Shown here: piece after piece, positions 22,508-32,505 of the stretch | Layout of the letters: the number at the start of each line of letters is the position of its first letter | How positions within the stretch are numbered: the first letter of the stretch is position 1 | Source of the DNA: Plumapathes pennacea | Lineage: Eukaryota; Cnidaria; Anthozoa; Antipatharia; Myriopathidae | Direction of reading: 5' to 3' | NCBI GenBank assembly: GCA_964036295.1 | Contig: OZ038469.1 | Location: 13,201,591-13,265,590 of the forward strand | Length of the DNA stretch: 64,000 nt | The notes under the pieces: generated by a model | Database searches by the model: none | Told to the model about the DNA's origin: nothing | The model's input: the letters and a program-made list of their open reading frames with translations, nothing else | Translations under genes and position numbers: made by a program

Positions 22508-25500
22508 ATGTCAGTGTGCAAGACTGCTGGATTTGTGTTGATGCTGGTGTGGATTACATTTATGATCTCTCCAGGTAAAATGTTAACTGATTTGTGGGGG
22601 GTGGTAGGGGTGTAGTAGACTGTGAAGATGGTTGAACAAGCAACTAAAAACTAACCCATGTTTACTATCTCTGCTTCCTATGTACGTCAGAGGTCAGTGG
22701 AAACATTGGAAGAAATTTTGTGGTCGGATTTTTGAGTCAACATTTTTCGTTTAACGGCGGCGGCGTTAACAACTTGTACGTCACAAGTCGCAGCAATACT
22801 GTTGTCCGTGTGGAGGTTCCCTTTTTGAACATGGATCAGACCTATCACGTGACCAGAGACACTGTGACAACCATAAAACTTAGTGACACCGTGCGCATGA
22901 AAGGTGTGACAGGTAAAAAGTTAAAAGGTATTCGCGTCACATCTAATCACGACATTGCAGTCTACGGAATAAATTTCTTTGATTTTAGTGGTGATGGATT
23001 TCTTGGACTTCCTTTGCACATGACTCAGACGGAATATGTGGTGCCATCGTACATTCCTAAGTATAAAAACGCTTTAGTTGGTATCGTCGCCTCTGAAGAC
23101 AACACAACTGTAGCTGTAACCCTGCGAACATCGGGAACAGTGATGTACAAAGGGATACAATATGGAAACTTCGAAACCATCACTGAAAATATTAATCAAT
23201 TGGGGATTTTCCAAATTGCATGCGGCGCTGACCTGACTGGAACCAGAATACATTCCAACAAGAAAGTATCTGTGTTCTCTGGAAACCAATGCGCCCGAGT
23301 CATTAATAAATACGCAAAGTGTGACCACCTGGTGGAACAGATCCCTCCCGTAAATCAATGGGGCACTCGTCACGTGACCACTCCCACACAAATGCGAATA
23401 ACGAAAGACATATTCCGTGTTTTAGCCGCTTTCAATAAAACCGCGATAAGTGTTGGTGGTACCAACACATCACTGCACCAGGGAGACTTTGCGGAGTATG
23501 ACATTCCTTCGGACGACGCTCAAGAAATAAAATGTGACAAGCCCTGCCTGGTCGTCAAGTACAACAAAGGCCAAACTGCTGACTCCGTGCATACAGATCC
23601 CTTTATGGCAATCCTTCCCCCAGTAAGTAAATACACGCCAGCTGCTGTTCTGGCGACACCTTTGCTTGTTGATGGCATAACCTTCACAACGTTCATCAGT
23701 ATCATAATGAACACCTTGCACACTTCAGGACTTCTTGTTGATGGTCAGCAGCACGGCCTGACATGGGAAGAGATACAAGGAACGGACTTCTCTCATACAT
23801 CCATGATCGCCAATAAAACAAGCTATAAAATTAGTCATCAATCAGAACACGCCCGTTTTTTTTCCTTCGTCAGTGGACACACGTGGTATAGTTCATTTGG
23901 TTTCCCGGGAAGCTGGTATGATGACCAAAATATTTCTGGAATTTGCCAACCCACATTGAAATTTCCTGATGACGTAAACCAGACCTGCCGAGATTCCATC
24001 GCAGCCAACATAACCGGCTTCCCAAGTGTGCAGAACAATCCCTGTAATATCTCAGTAAGTTTCACCTACAGCGACACATTTGCCTCCAATGGACGCTGCC
24101 CTGATTCACAGCAGGTGATACGACGACAGTTTACAGGATTTGATTCATTTGAAAGAAAATACACTCATGAACAGACAATAACATCTTTACCAACAAGTAA
24201 GGGCGTTGTTTGTTTGAAAATGTACCTTGTTAATTATAGCTTCTTATATGCTGCTATTTCCTCGTCATATTCTTTTGAGTATTAAATTTGGTCGCTTTAT
24301 TTTTCCGAGACCGAAACAAAGAGTTATTTTTATAATCATCAATTGCAAGAAAACACTTGTAAGAGTAAGAGCCACTTAGAAAAACCAGCTAAGTCTCACG
24401 TTAATTATAAAAATATATTTATAACAGTCACGATATAAGCCACATTCTGATTGGTCGAAGAGTGTGCTCCATAACTTTATCGTGCACACCCGTGCTCAAC
24501 AATATGACGTGAGCAAATGCCGCTTTCTTTTGAATTTTTCTAGCTTTCCTCGTTTAAAAATTAACAGACGCTTTACAACTCAGAAGAAAATAGCTTTATT
24601 TTTCTAAAGAAAATCAATCAATCAATTTCAAAGGAAATCAGTAATCAAGTCTGAAATATTCTGTATTTCAACGGTCGGCACAGAAAATTGTATGAATCAA
24701 AACTCACCTATTTCTCGACGGCTTAATTCTCATGGACAGTGAAATCCATCACAGCAAAGATAAATATCCATTAAGCCTTCAATGTTTTTGAAATGAAACG
24801 GCGTTCATTCATTCCGAAAGCCCCCATACTTGCAGTGTTTACAGTTTGCTGGCAGCTCGAATAACAAACAAGTCCGCTCGGCAAACATTTCTATCTCTTT
24901 TGTTCATAGTGATTATTCACATTCACATGGAAATTTGTTTTTCGCTTGCGTGCCTATGTTATAAAAGAATTGGTTCATGCTTTTAGCTGTGCGTCTATCG
25001 AGTTATAGATGCACTTGGGAAGTTGGGAGAGCACTCGTGAAGCTAGAGTTGCTCTCGGCCTTACGCTTCTCTCGTGCTCTCCCAACTTCCCGCGTGCATC
25101 CATAACTCGATAGGCGCACGCTAAGCATGAACCAATTCTTAACTTTGAGATAAAGAAAAATAAAATACTCTAGGCCTATATATATAAAATACTTATATAC
25201 ATATATAAAAAGCTTTGCCAACACTCTTTGCTCATGAAAAGGTCCACCGGATGTCACGTGTTTTGGAGATCATATATACGTGGTCATAAGGCGGGAGAAC
25301 TACCCTTATTTGGACCCAAATCAGATGCACTTGGAAGATCCATCATGCACCGCGTCTGAGTACAACAGCACACACATCCTGTTTTACGTCCAACTCAACG
25401 AGTGTGGAACCGTTAAGAGCGTCAGCAATGACACCTTGATGTTCAAGAATAAGGTGACAGGAAAAATACGCAACGATGATGGCTCGGTAATAACGCGCTG

Positions 25501-27392
25501 GAACCTAGTCGAGTTTACTGTCAGTTGCTCACTTCAAAGAAACGCAAGTCTTGGTGGTCCCAGCTTTAAGCCTCAAGGAGTTATCACTGTAAAAGAAGGT
25601 AAAGGGAACCAATGCGCTGTATTTTACTTGATAAACACTCGAGGGGATGCAACTTAGTTTATCTTGAATTACAGTATCGAAAGGGGCGAAGGGGATATGG
25701 TTAGTTGTATTAAGATATTCTACAGATGTTCTATTTTCAGTAGATAGCCTGTTGTATTTTTACAAGACAGAAACAATTTGGAAATTCTGGGCCATGTGTT
25801 GTTCAGAACCAAAAAAACTATATAAAAAGTGAAAAACAATCATAAAGACACAGCTAATAAACAGCCATATTGTACACAACACAGCACATTTGAAGAACTT
25901 CAACATTTGTTTGGCTAGTCCCTCGAAAAACTAGTTTGGAACGAGAGTAGTTTTATAATGTTATCTGTTTGTTTCTTCTAGCTGGGTATGGAAAACTAAC
26001 TTTCACCATGGAACTGTACCACAACAGCCAGTACCAAACTGCGTACAAGAATTTTCCCGTTGATGTGGCATTGAACGAACGGCTTTATGTCCAGCTGGAA
26101 GTCACATCTAACACGTCTGATATGGTCCTGTTCACCGAGAAATGCACCGCCACATCTCAACCTCCAACAAATATCGGGCACGTCCTTCTAGAAGATGGGT
26201 AGGTTAAAAATCGATGAGTAACTTTTCGCTTTGTGTAGCGACAAAATGAATTAGAAGTTAAGTATTAGAGGCATTTTAATGTAAAATAATAATTAATAAT
26301 TAATTAAAATAATTAAGTGATCAGAAGGAAATTATTTTATTTAACAAACTGATCGATATTTTGATTGATCTTGTGGTTTGCTGTTTCTTCCATGTTAGCA
26401 TTTGGTGGTTTCGGCTTGTGACGCAAGCAAGCACGTGACGATTGCGCTTGTTGTACCTCTGATTGGTCGCTTTTTATAGATATTAGTTTGTAAAAATGTG
26501 CAATCCGTGTGCAACAATGGATAAATTTAACCAAATTTGCAGAAGTGACTTCAATAAACATTTTATTTACAGGTGTGTCAAAGATGGTACACTACAGTAC
26601 AACTACCAAAGGTCCCGACGACAACGATTTAGCTTCCAGGCCTTCCGCTTTGTGGATGATTACCAGACGGTTTATCTGCAATGCGATGTGTTGGCGTGTC
26701 ACGCGACAAGTGACGATTCTCGCTGCACCAGAGGCTGTTTAAGTCAAGGAAGACGTAAGAGAAGGGAAGCTCCAGACAGTCAAGAGGGATACGAGAAAGG
26801 GTCAAAGTCCCATGCCGTTACAATTGGACCGATTGTAAAGGAAGATGACAAAGACAACACCAACAAAGGTTAGTTCAGTTTAGAGCTGCAGTTACGTGCA
26901 CGCAGTCCTTTGTCAGTTTTGTTCTACGTAAGAATGAACAGTAAAGACGTGGCATTTATTTATAACACCAAAAGATGACTCGGTGTTTAACATCAATTTG
27001 ATTTGCACCATGTTTTGACCGTAATGACAGGCTAATAACATGTTTAGTCTGAGCAATCTTTTATTAATGGACTGCAATTGAGTGGCCAGCATATTCAGTG
27101 GCCAGTATAAAAACACGCAGGTGCCTTTGTGTGTGTTCCCAATAAACAAGCACTTCTATTGTTTAATTTATAAATCCTATTTATTTTGTCAGGAACAGAT
27201 GATTTGCAGCAGTCCAGTATCGTCCCTGTTGTTTCTGGAGCTGTGGCAGGTGTACTGGCCTTGGTCATCGTCTGTGCTACTGTATTGATTGCTTTACGCA
27301 TGCTCAGACGCAGACCCGCTGGACCAAGAAACGTTGCTAACTCCATTGACAACCCAGGATTTGACTGCAAAGAGATGACCACAGTCGCATGA
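22508..27392 (+). CDS. Gene 2: IgGFc-binding domain + ZP domain, single-pass membrane protein
   Basis: Spliced model: 22508-22574, 22691-24196, 25242-25598, 25982-26198, 26573-26868, 27193-27392; open throughout, 880 aa. Signal peptide about 1-23; IgGFc-binding domain about 25-524; ZP module about 525-814; transmembrane helix about 824-849; 31-residue tail with SIDNPGFDCKEM. The ZP module has YPYLDPNQM and LNECGT (ZP-N-like), AGYGKLTF and LYVQLEV (ZP-C start), a cysteine cluster CDVLAC...CTRGC, and the basic site RRKRR near 776-780, followed by a hydrophobic patch HAVTIGPIV. That order fits proteins that are cleaved and then polymerise. Likely a surface or matrix glycoprotein with an FCGBP-like head; its ligand is unknown. 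Start chosen by the conserved acceptor and signal peptide. Confidence 0.88.
22691..24196 (+). CDS. Gene 2 exon 2: IgGFc-binding N-terminal domain
   Basis: A single exon of 1506 bases, homologous along its length to gene 1 exon 2 and gene 3 exon 2. Acceptor GTACGTCAG before 22691, donor CAA|GTAAGG at 24197, both phase 1. Compared with gene 1 it has extra residues around QCARVINKYAKCDHL, adding a cysteine-flanked loop. N-linked sites are frequent. Divergence from gene 3 is scattered, not clustered, so these two copies look functional and not recently converted over the whole exon. Confidence 0.9.
24412..25141. mobile_element. Composite palindromic element in gene 2 intron 2 (reverse orientation)
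   Basis: This is the reverse complement of the element in gene 1 intron (4026-5142), with internal deletions. The palindrome is at about 24965-25140, beginning GAATTGGTTCATGC and ending GCATGAACCAATTC, next to a TTAA. The rest (24412-24964) carries CGATATAAGCCACATTCTG and GACGTGAGCAAATGCCGC. It ends about 100 bases before the first ZP exon. No coding capacity. Confidence 0.6.
25242..26868 (+). CDS. Gene 2 ZP-module exons 3-5
   Basis: Exons 25242-25598, 25982-26198 and 26573-26868, with introns of 383 and 374 bases. Phases are 1, 1, 2 and 1, so the set as a whole is a 1-1 module that can be inserted or lost without a frame change. The first exon encodes VTCFGDHIYVVI and two more cysteines (PSC, NEC). 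The second begins AGYGKLTFTMELYH and ends with CTATSQPPTNIGH. The third has the four-cysteine cluster and RRKRR. The splice sites (CTTCTAG, TTTACAG; AAG|GTAAAG, TGG|GTAGGT, AAG|GTTAGT) are all acceptable. Confidence 0.85.
27193..27392 (+). CDS. Gene 2 last coding exon: transmembrane helix and NPGF tail
   Basis: Acceptor TTTTGTCAG before 27193. Reads GTDDLQQSSIVPVVSGAVAG then a hydrophobic run to LIAL, RMLRRRP as stop-transfer, and SIDNPGFDCKEMTTVA before TGA. Almost identical to the gene 3 exon; the flanking intron (CACAAAGGCACC region) is also conserved. A GTAAGAG donor begins four bases after the stop. Confidence 0.88.
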
Positions 27393-27574
27393 AATGTAAG
27401 AGATTGAATGAAGACTAGAAATATGCTAGTGATGTAAACATTTTATACTTGTTATCTAGCCTCTTATCTACTTTCCAAAGTTGGTCTTTTCATACCAAAG
27501 CCACTTATAAAAAGCTAAGACTCTCTGTCTCTCAATGATACCCTCGGATTTTTGTCCCGCGCCGTTAAGGTCCT

Positions 27575-28030
27575 ATAAGACCTTGCTGCGAGCAGTGTTG
27601 AGGAATCTGGGGAGATTGTAAGAAACCTCAATACAAAAACTGACTGATCACAAACGGGCGACTAGAAACGATGACTTCATGCAGGTACACAAACCTAGAA
27701 CGAACCTGTGCCTCACAAACGATTAATACACGACGTAAAACGAAACCCGCGAAAAAACAATTAGTAAAAAGTTAGCATATACTCACCACTTATCAACCAT
27801 TGGAATTTTGAGTTTTCACAACCAATGGAACCATATTGATTCAGCGCTCAAACCGATCAATCACAATAATGATCAAAAAAATAAATACACCCGATTGTTT
27901 GACGACGTCTCTTCATCTGACTCGGAAGATCACTACCGCTTCAGGTGCTCGTGCAACGTCGATTACCAACAACAACTGAAGACTACTCACACCTGGACAA
28001 TATTACTAGACGGACAATAAAAATACCATT
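27575..28030 (+). mobile_element. Decayed retroelement 3' end, block B
   Basis: Homologous to 10635-11100 and 51265-51710. The GIY-YIG-like stretch is more broken here: the frame changes near CTCAATACAAAAACTGAC relative to block A. The second part keeps an open 70-codon frame with SSSDSEDHYRFRCSCNVDY. It sits in the probable 3' UTR intron of gene 2. Confidence 0.4.
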
Positions 28031-28196
28031 GTATGTCTTTAAGTACTTTGCAACTGTGCTGTTACCAATTGGCTCTTATTTTTTCTTTATTCATATTATT
28101 TTTTGTAGTTTCTGGTGCTACACAGTCGCAGTGAGAAGTTTGAAGGTTGACGTTGTAACACCTCGTCCCTAATAATTTCTTTCATTGTCAATGCAG

Positions 28197-29990
28197 ACTC
28201 GTTCCAGTGATAAGGACCGATGAAGATGAGGAGGAGGAATGAAGTAGTTTTGTTGTATATCAACTGCAGGATTTGTTTAAGTCACGGTCTGGTTAGTTTA
28301 GAACGGTTCCCACGTTTTTTTATTCAAATATGGTTGGTAGTTTTTTGTGACATTAGTTTAACAGGCTGGCACCTTATAATAACTTCTTGTGCCGGATATC
28401 TTGTTTTGCCAGTTTTATTATGATATGTACCTCAGTGCTCAATTTTTTAGAAGATTACTGTCTATGATCTGGGAAAGAGATTGTTCGTTTCCTCGTGTAA
28501 AGCCGACAAGTCTCTTTCTTCGAAACGTAAACAGTATTTGAATTAGTTTTGCTTTTGCTTCCTAATAATCACAACAGCAGCATCAGTAGCACTGTTCTGT
28601 CAAAAAGTGAGTGACCTTCACGGCTGCCATTACAACCAAAAATCGGCATGCAGTATAGGTTTCATGGCCGTAGCATGCATGCAGCCCGGGGGAGGGGGGG
28701 ACTCCCACAAAAAAATGACGGGGATAGTTGTCGGGAATTTTCGTTTCGAGCCCTAAGAAGTACTAAAATGGGCGTGGCTCGAGTTGCTTTGACCCCTAAA
28801 ACGTACCAATAATAGCATACCAAGAAATTATAATTTCGATGCCTTTAATTGCTTTTAGGAGGATATCATCAAGCACTTTATCCCTTGCTGTTTTCAAACA
28901 AAAAGAGCTTCATCCGAGTTAGCACCTAACCCCTAAACAGTACCATGTCACATAAAAATGCCAGCGTTTGATGTTGAGCACCCTAAGCGGTACCAAAACC
29001 GTAATTTTGACCCCTAAGCAGTACGACGAGCATCCCCGTCCTTTCTTATATGGAAGTCCCCCCCAGGAGGCATGCAGTACTTTGTATTTCATAGTATGAC
29101 GATAGTTAAAAAGACTGAACTCATTGAAACTGATTGGTGATTGGTTTTGGGTGGTACTTCAGTTTTCTGATTATGTATCTACGATGCTTCGCTATTTTGT
29201 AGAGGATTTACTGTCTGTGCACTAGAAGGAACAAGGTTATATTGATTCATTTTCTCTCTTCTAGAGAGGGATGAAACCCTATAAATCACTTTCTTTGACT
29301 GGTAGTAACCTACTCAGTGATCAGCTTTGCTATTTTGTAGAGGATTACTTGCCCTGCAGAAGGAAAGAGATTATTCACTTTCTGCCATCTAAAGAGGGGA
29401 CGTTTGATAATGAAACCCTATAAATCTATTTCTTTGGCATGTAAACAGTATTTGATTTAGTATTATAATGACATGTACCTGCTCGATGATGCTTTGCTAT
29501 TTTGTAGAGGATTTACTGTTTATGCTCTGCGGAAGGAAAGAGATCGTTCCTCTCATCTAAACTATAGAGGGAAAATTTGATAATGAAACCCATGAGTCTC
29601 CTTCTTTGGCATGTAAACAGTATTTGATTTAGTTTTGCTTTTGCTTCATAATAATCACAACAACAGCACCAGTGTCGTCATCAGCACAATTTTGTCAACA
29701 CGTGAGTCAGGCACTGTGCAGTGAACGCGATGTATGACAGTTTCCCTAGATAGTCTTTGAGCGTTCTGGGAGATTTTTACGAGTACTGATCAAGAGTGAT
29801 TTTAAAAGCCATGTTCCACACTGATGCTATTTTTACGAGGTATGCGGCTTTGGTTGTGATCACGGCAAAGATGTGGCATTTGGTGATCCTATCATCAGAC
29901 AGTTGCTTATGTTTGCTGTATGACACTGGTGCTTATACTGGGATTTTTGTTGTATATCATATCAGATTACAATAAACAATGTCAGTGTAC
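28197..29990 (+). other. Probable 3' UTR terminal exon of gene 2
   Basis: Conserved acceptor ATGCAG before ACTCGTT at 28197, and AATAAA at 29971-29976 near its end. It contains a transposon at about 28690-29075 and three copies of a degenerate repeat (about 29185-29650) with AGAGGATTTACTG, AAGGAAAGAGAT and GTAAACAGTATTTGATTTAG. One frame of the acceptor-proximal part reads RLVPVIRTDEDEEEE before a stop, but the stop of the previous exon lies before the junction, so this is not translated in the model. Confidence 0.4.
28690..29075. mobile_element. Short DNA transposon with G-rich/C-rich ends, block B
   Basis: Starts CCCGGGGGAGGGGGGGACTC and ends AAGTCCCCCCCAGG, giving imperfect terminal inverted repeats, flanked by GCATGCAG on both sides (a candidate 8-base target duplication). 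The interior repeats CCCTAA-CAGTACC / CCCTAAGCGGTACC motifs. The copy in block C (52375-52768) has a longer G tract. Block A lacks it. Confidence 0.65.
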
Positions 29991-30286
29991 TGTTGAGAAA
30001 AACCATGTTTCAAAGTAAGAATCGTTTGCTTCCACGCTTGCGCTCACAAACGGACAACTAAACACACGCATGCGCAGACGCACGAACACAGACGCGGGCC
30101 AAACGCCGATCACTCAGTTTTTGCAACCCTCATTCATTGCGGTTTAGTAGATCAAACAGGACAAGAATCCATTCTTTTGATAACTTTCAGTTCCTGAAGA
30201 TGCCGCTTGGCAATCACTATAGTAGCCTGCATATTCAGGTTATAACTGATGCCTGCAAGCTCACTTTTCAACAATAGTTGTTTACG

Positions 30287-30814
30287 TTAGTGTAGATATT
30301 CAAATGAGAAAGATCGACTCGAAGACATTATGTCACTTACGTCAAAGAAGCCTGGGCACAAAATTGTCCATTTATTGACCGCTACACGATGTATTTTGCG
30401 GGATGTTTGACCGTCATCTTGAACTATACAGTATTTAACGTTTGGCCCAGTTTTGTACACCGCTAGCACTGAGATGAGCCACACAACTGCCGAGAACGTC
30501 CTCAAGAGGATACGGAGTAAATCTGTAGATGAACAGGACATTTTTTGGTTGATAAAATTGTCCTTACGCGTGGTACTGCGTTTACGCAGTAAAGTCAAAT
30601 GATGTTCCGACGGTAAGTGAGTCACGTTGTGTATTATAGCTTTTGAGGTGAACGAACCTGGGAATGAATTGAATCTCCAGCAGGTCTGATCGCATGGTCC
30701 TCGTTTTAACGTGTGTAGCTTTGCTGTAGCTTCAAGCATACAAATTTCGAACAACCGACAAGGGCTTATCAGCCTGGGAACACTGCATGGCCAGCACTTT
30801 ATTCCTGACTTCAT
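30287..30814 (-). CDS. Unknown membrane-protein-like ORF, block B (longest copy)
   Basis: A minus-strand ORF of 175 codons starting MKSGIKCWPCSVP. It includes LLRTFSAVVWLISVLAVY as one hydrophobic helix, then QTSRKIHRVAVNKWTILCPG and FFDVSD. If translation began at the internal Met (MSCSSTDLL), the helix would lie 12-30 residues from the start, as in Golgi type II enzymes. A GTAAGT follows FFD, so this could be one exon of a spliced gene. The other copies have a nonsense codon (A) or a frameshift (C). I do not recognise it; it may be a decaying exon duplicated with the block. Confidence 0.3.
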   Translation of the reverse strand: MKSGIKCWPCSVPRLISPCRLFEICMLEATAKLHTLKRGPCDQTCWRFNSFPGSFTSKAIIHNVTHLPSEHHLTLLRKRSTTRKDNFINQKMSCSSTDLLRILLRTFSAVVWLISVLAVYKTGPNVKYCIVQDDGQTSRKIHRVAVNKWTILCPGFFDVSDIMSSSRSFSFEYLH

Positions 30815-31189
30815 ATTTTCAAAATAGTGTGTATCAATAGTTTGTCCTTTAAATTAAGGTACATAAATATTAATATTGCAAAACTCTGCAGAACAGCAAC
30901 ATGCACACTGCTATCAGAATGTACTCATTGAGAGCTTTCATTTTTAAATATAAAGTAGTCACTTTGACTGTTCAGGAGTTTCAGTTAAGAGTTCAGGAGT
31001 CGGAAGTGAACACTGCTATTAATAGAATGTACTCATTGAGAGCTTCCTTTAAGTGTTCACACCTTTAGATGTCATTTGACAGTTCAGAAGCTGGAAGTGA
31101 ACACTGCTATTAGAATACTCCCTTTCGAGTGCTTCTATTTGAGTGGTTGCATGTGCACACTTAGATTAAGGGCCTTGTTACATGAGTTG

Positions 31190-31700
31190 GGCTAGCTACA
31201 TTGTGTTTTTGATGCTTTGGGTAATTTGTAAATGTTTTACTAAATTACTCCCTGGTCTTCGACCACTGCCATGGTCACTTGAAGGAGTGAAAGCCAGTTG
31301 TATGCAAATTATGTGGTATTTCACAACACACCAGGACATACCCTGGTTAGATGGGTCGAGCTGGCTCAGTTTGCTGAGATCCTGGTATGTCCTGGTGTGT
31401 TGTGAAATACACCACATAATTGTCTTTTAAATTAAGGTACCTAAATATTAGTATCTTAGGTTAAGGGCCTTATTACATGAGCTGGGCTAGCCACAGTACA
31501 CTAGTTAGATTGGTTGAGCTGGCTCTAGTTTGCTGAGATCCTGGTATGTCCTGGTGTGTTGTGAAATACACCACATAATTTGCATACAACAGGCCTTCAG
31601 CCCTTAATTCATGTGACCATGGCAGTGGTCGAAGACCAGGGAGTAATTTAGTAAAACATTTACAAATTACCCAAAGCATCAAAACACAATACAGTTCGAT
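31190..31700. mobile_element. Fold-back element with about 150-base arms, block B
   Basis: The left arm (about 31196-31343) runs ATTGTGTTTTTGATGC ... CACACCAGGACATACC; the right arm (about 31542-31692) is its inverted copy, GGTATGTCCTGGTGTG ... GCATCAAAACACAAT. A further partial copy of the arm end lies at 31383-31420. Present in block C (56665-57165); only the right arm remains in block A. The small ORFs on both strands across the arms come from this symmetry. Confidence 0.7.
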
Positions 31701-32505
31701 AGCTAAATACTGTTCCAGTTGCACATTGGAGACCTCTATCTGTGATGTTTTACAGATGTCTATCATATTATGATTTGTTTTATGATTTGTTTGGTGTTTT
31801 TACAATGGTGTATGAACTCAACATGAGAGACAGGTGATGTGCATTACAATAATCAAATTGAATAGAGGGCTTGCACGGTGGCCATGTTGGATGGCAGGAA
31901 CATGAAATGTTTTTCTATAACAAATAGCATTTCTTTCCCAGAGGAGGTAAATTCTATTAATCCTGCCATCCAAAATGGCTGCCGTGCAAGCACGTCATTG
32001 GCTGAGAGGGCCCCTTTAATGAGAAGAGCAAACCCAAGTTAGGACTAAAATGTTGATCATAATGCTTATGGTGTTTATAAAGACAATACACTATGTATTA
32101 GATATACTTCAAATAGCAATATATACCATCTTCAGGGTCAAACTATGAATTATCTAGATTCAAGCCTCCTGCCTAAAGGATTTAGGAAAAAATCCCTCTT
32201 GAAATCAAAACCTCATCCAAAGAACATTTAAAAGAGATTGTAAGTTTTTCCTTCCTGACAGCCAGTAATACTAAAATTTAGGCTTTTTAGCCAATCAGAA
32301 CTTCTTAAGAGTCAACCATTATGGTGGGTTCCCTGGTAATGCTGGAGACTTTTTGATATATATTTTGTGTTTGATATTAATTTGCTGGCCTTTAACCATG
32401 CGGATGTGGACTTCTTTCAGGTCTTCGTTGATCATTGTTTGTACTTCTTTACTGTTTGTCTCAAAATAGGTTAAGTTACTGTGAGCTTCTTAGAATCTTC
32501 GTCAA
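31700..32505. other. Non-coding spacer with a small inverted repeat, block B
   Basis: Matches 13600-14380 and 57170-57980. Contains the inverted repeat around GGATGGCAGGA and TCCTGCCATCC (31886-31985). No gene seen. Confidence 0.4.
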
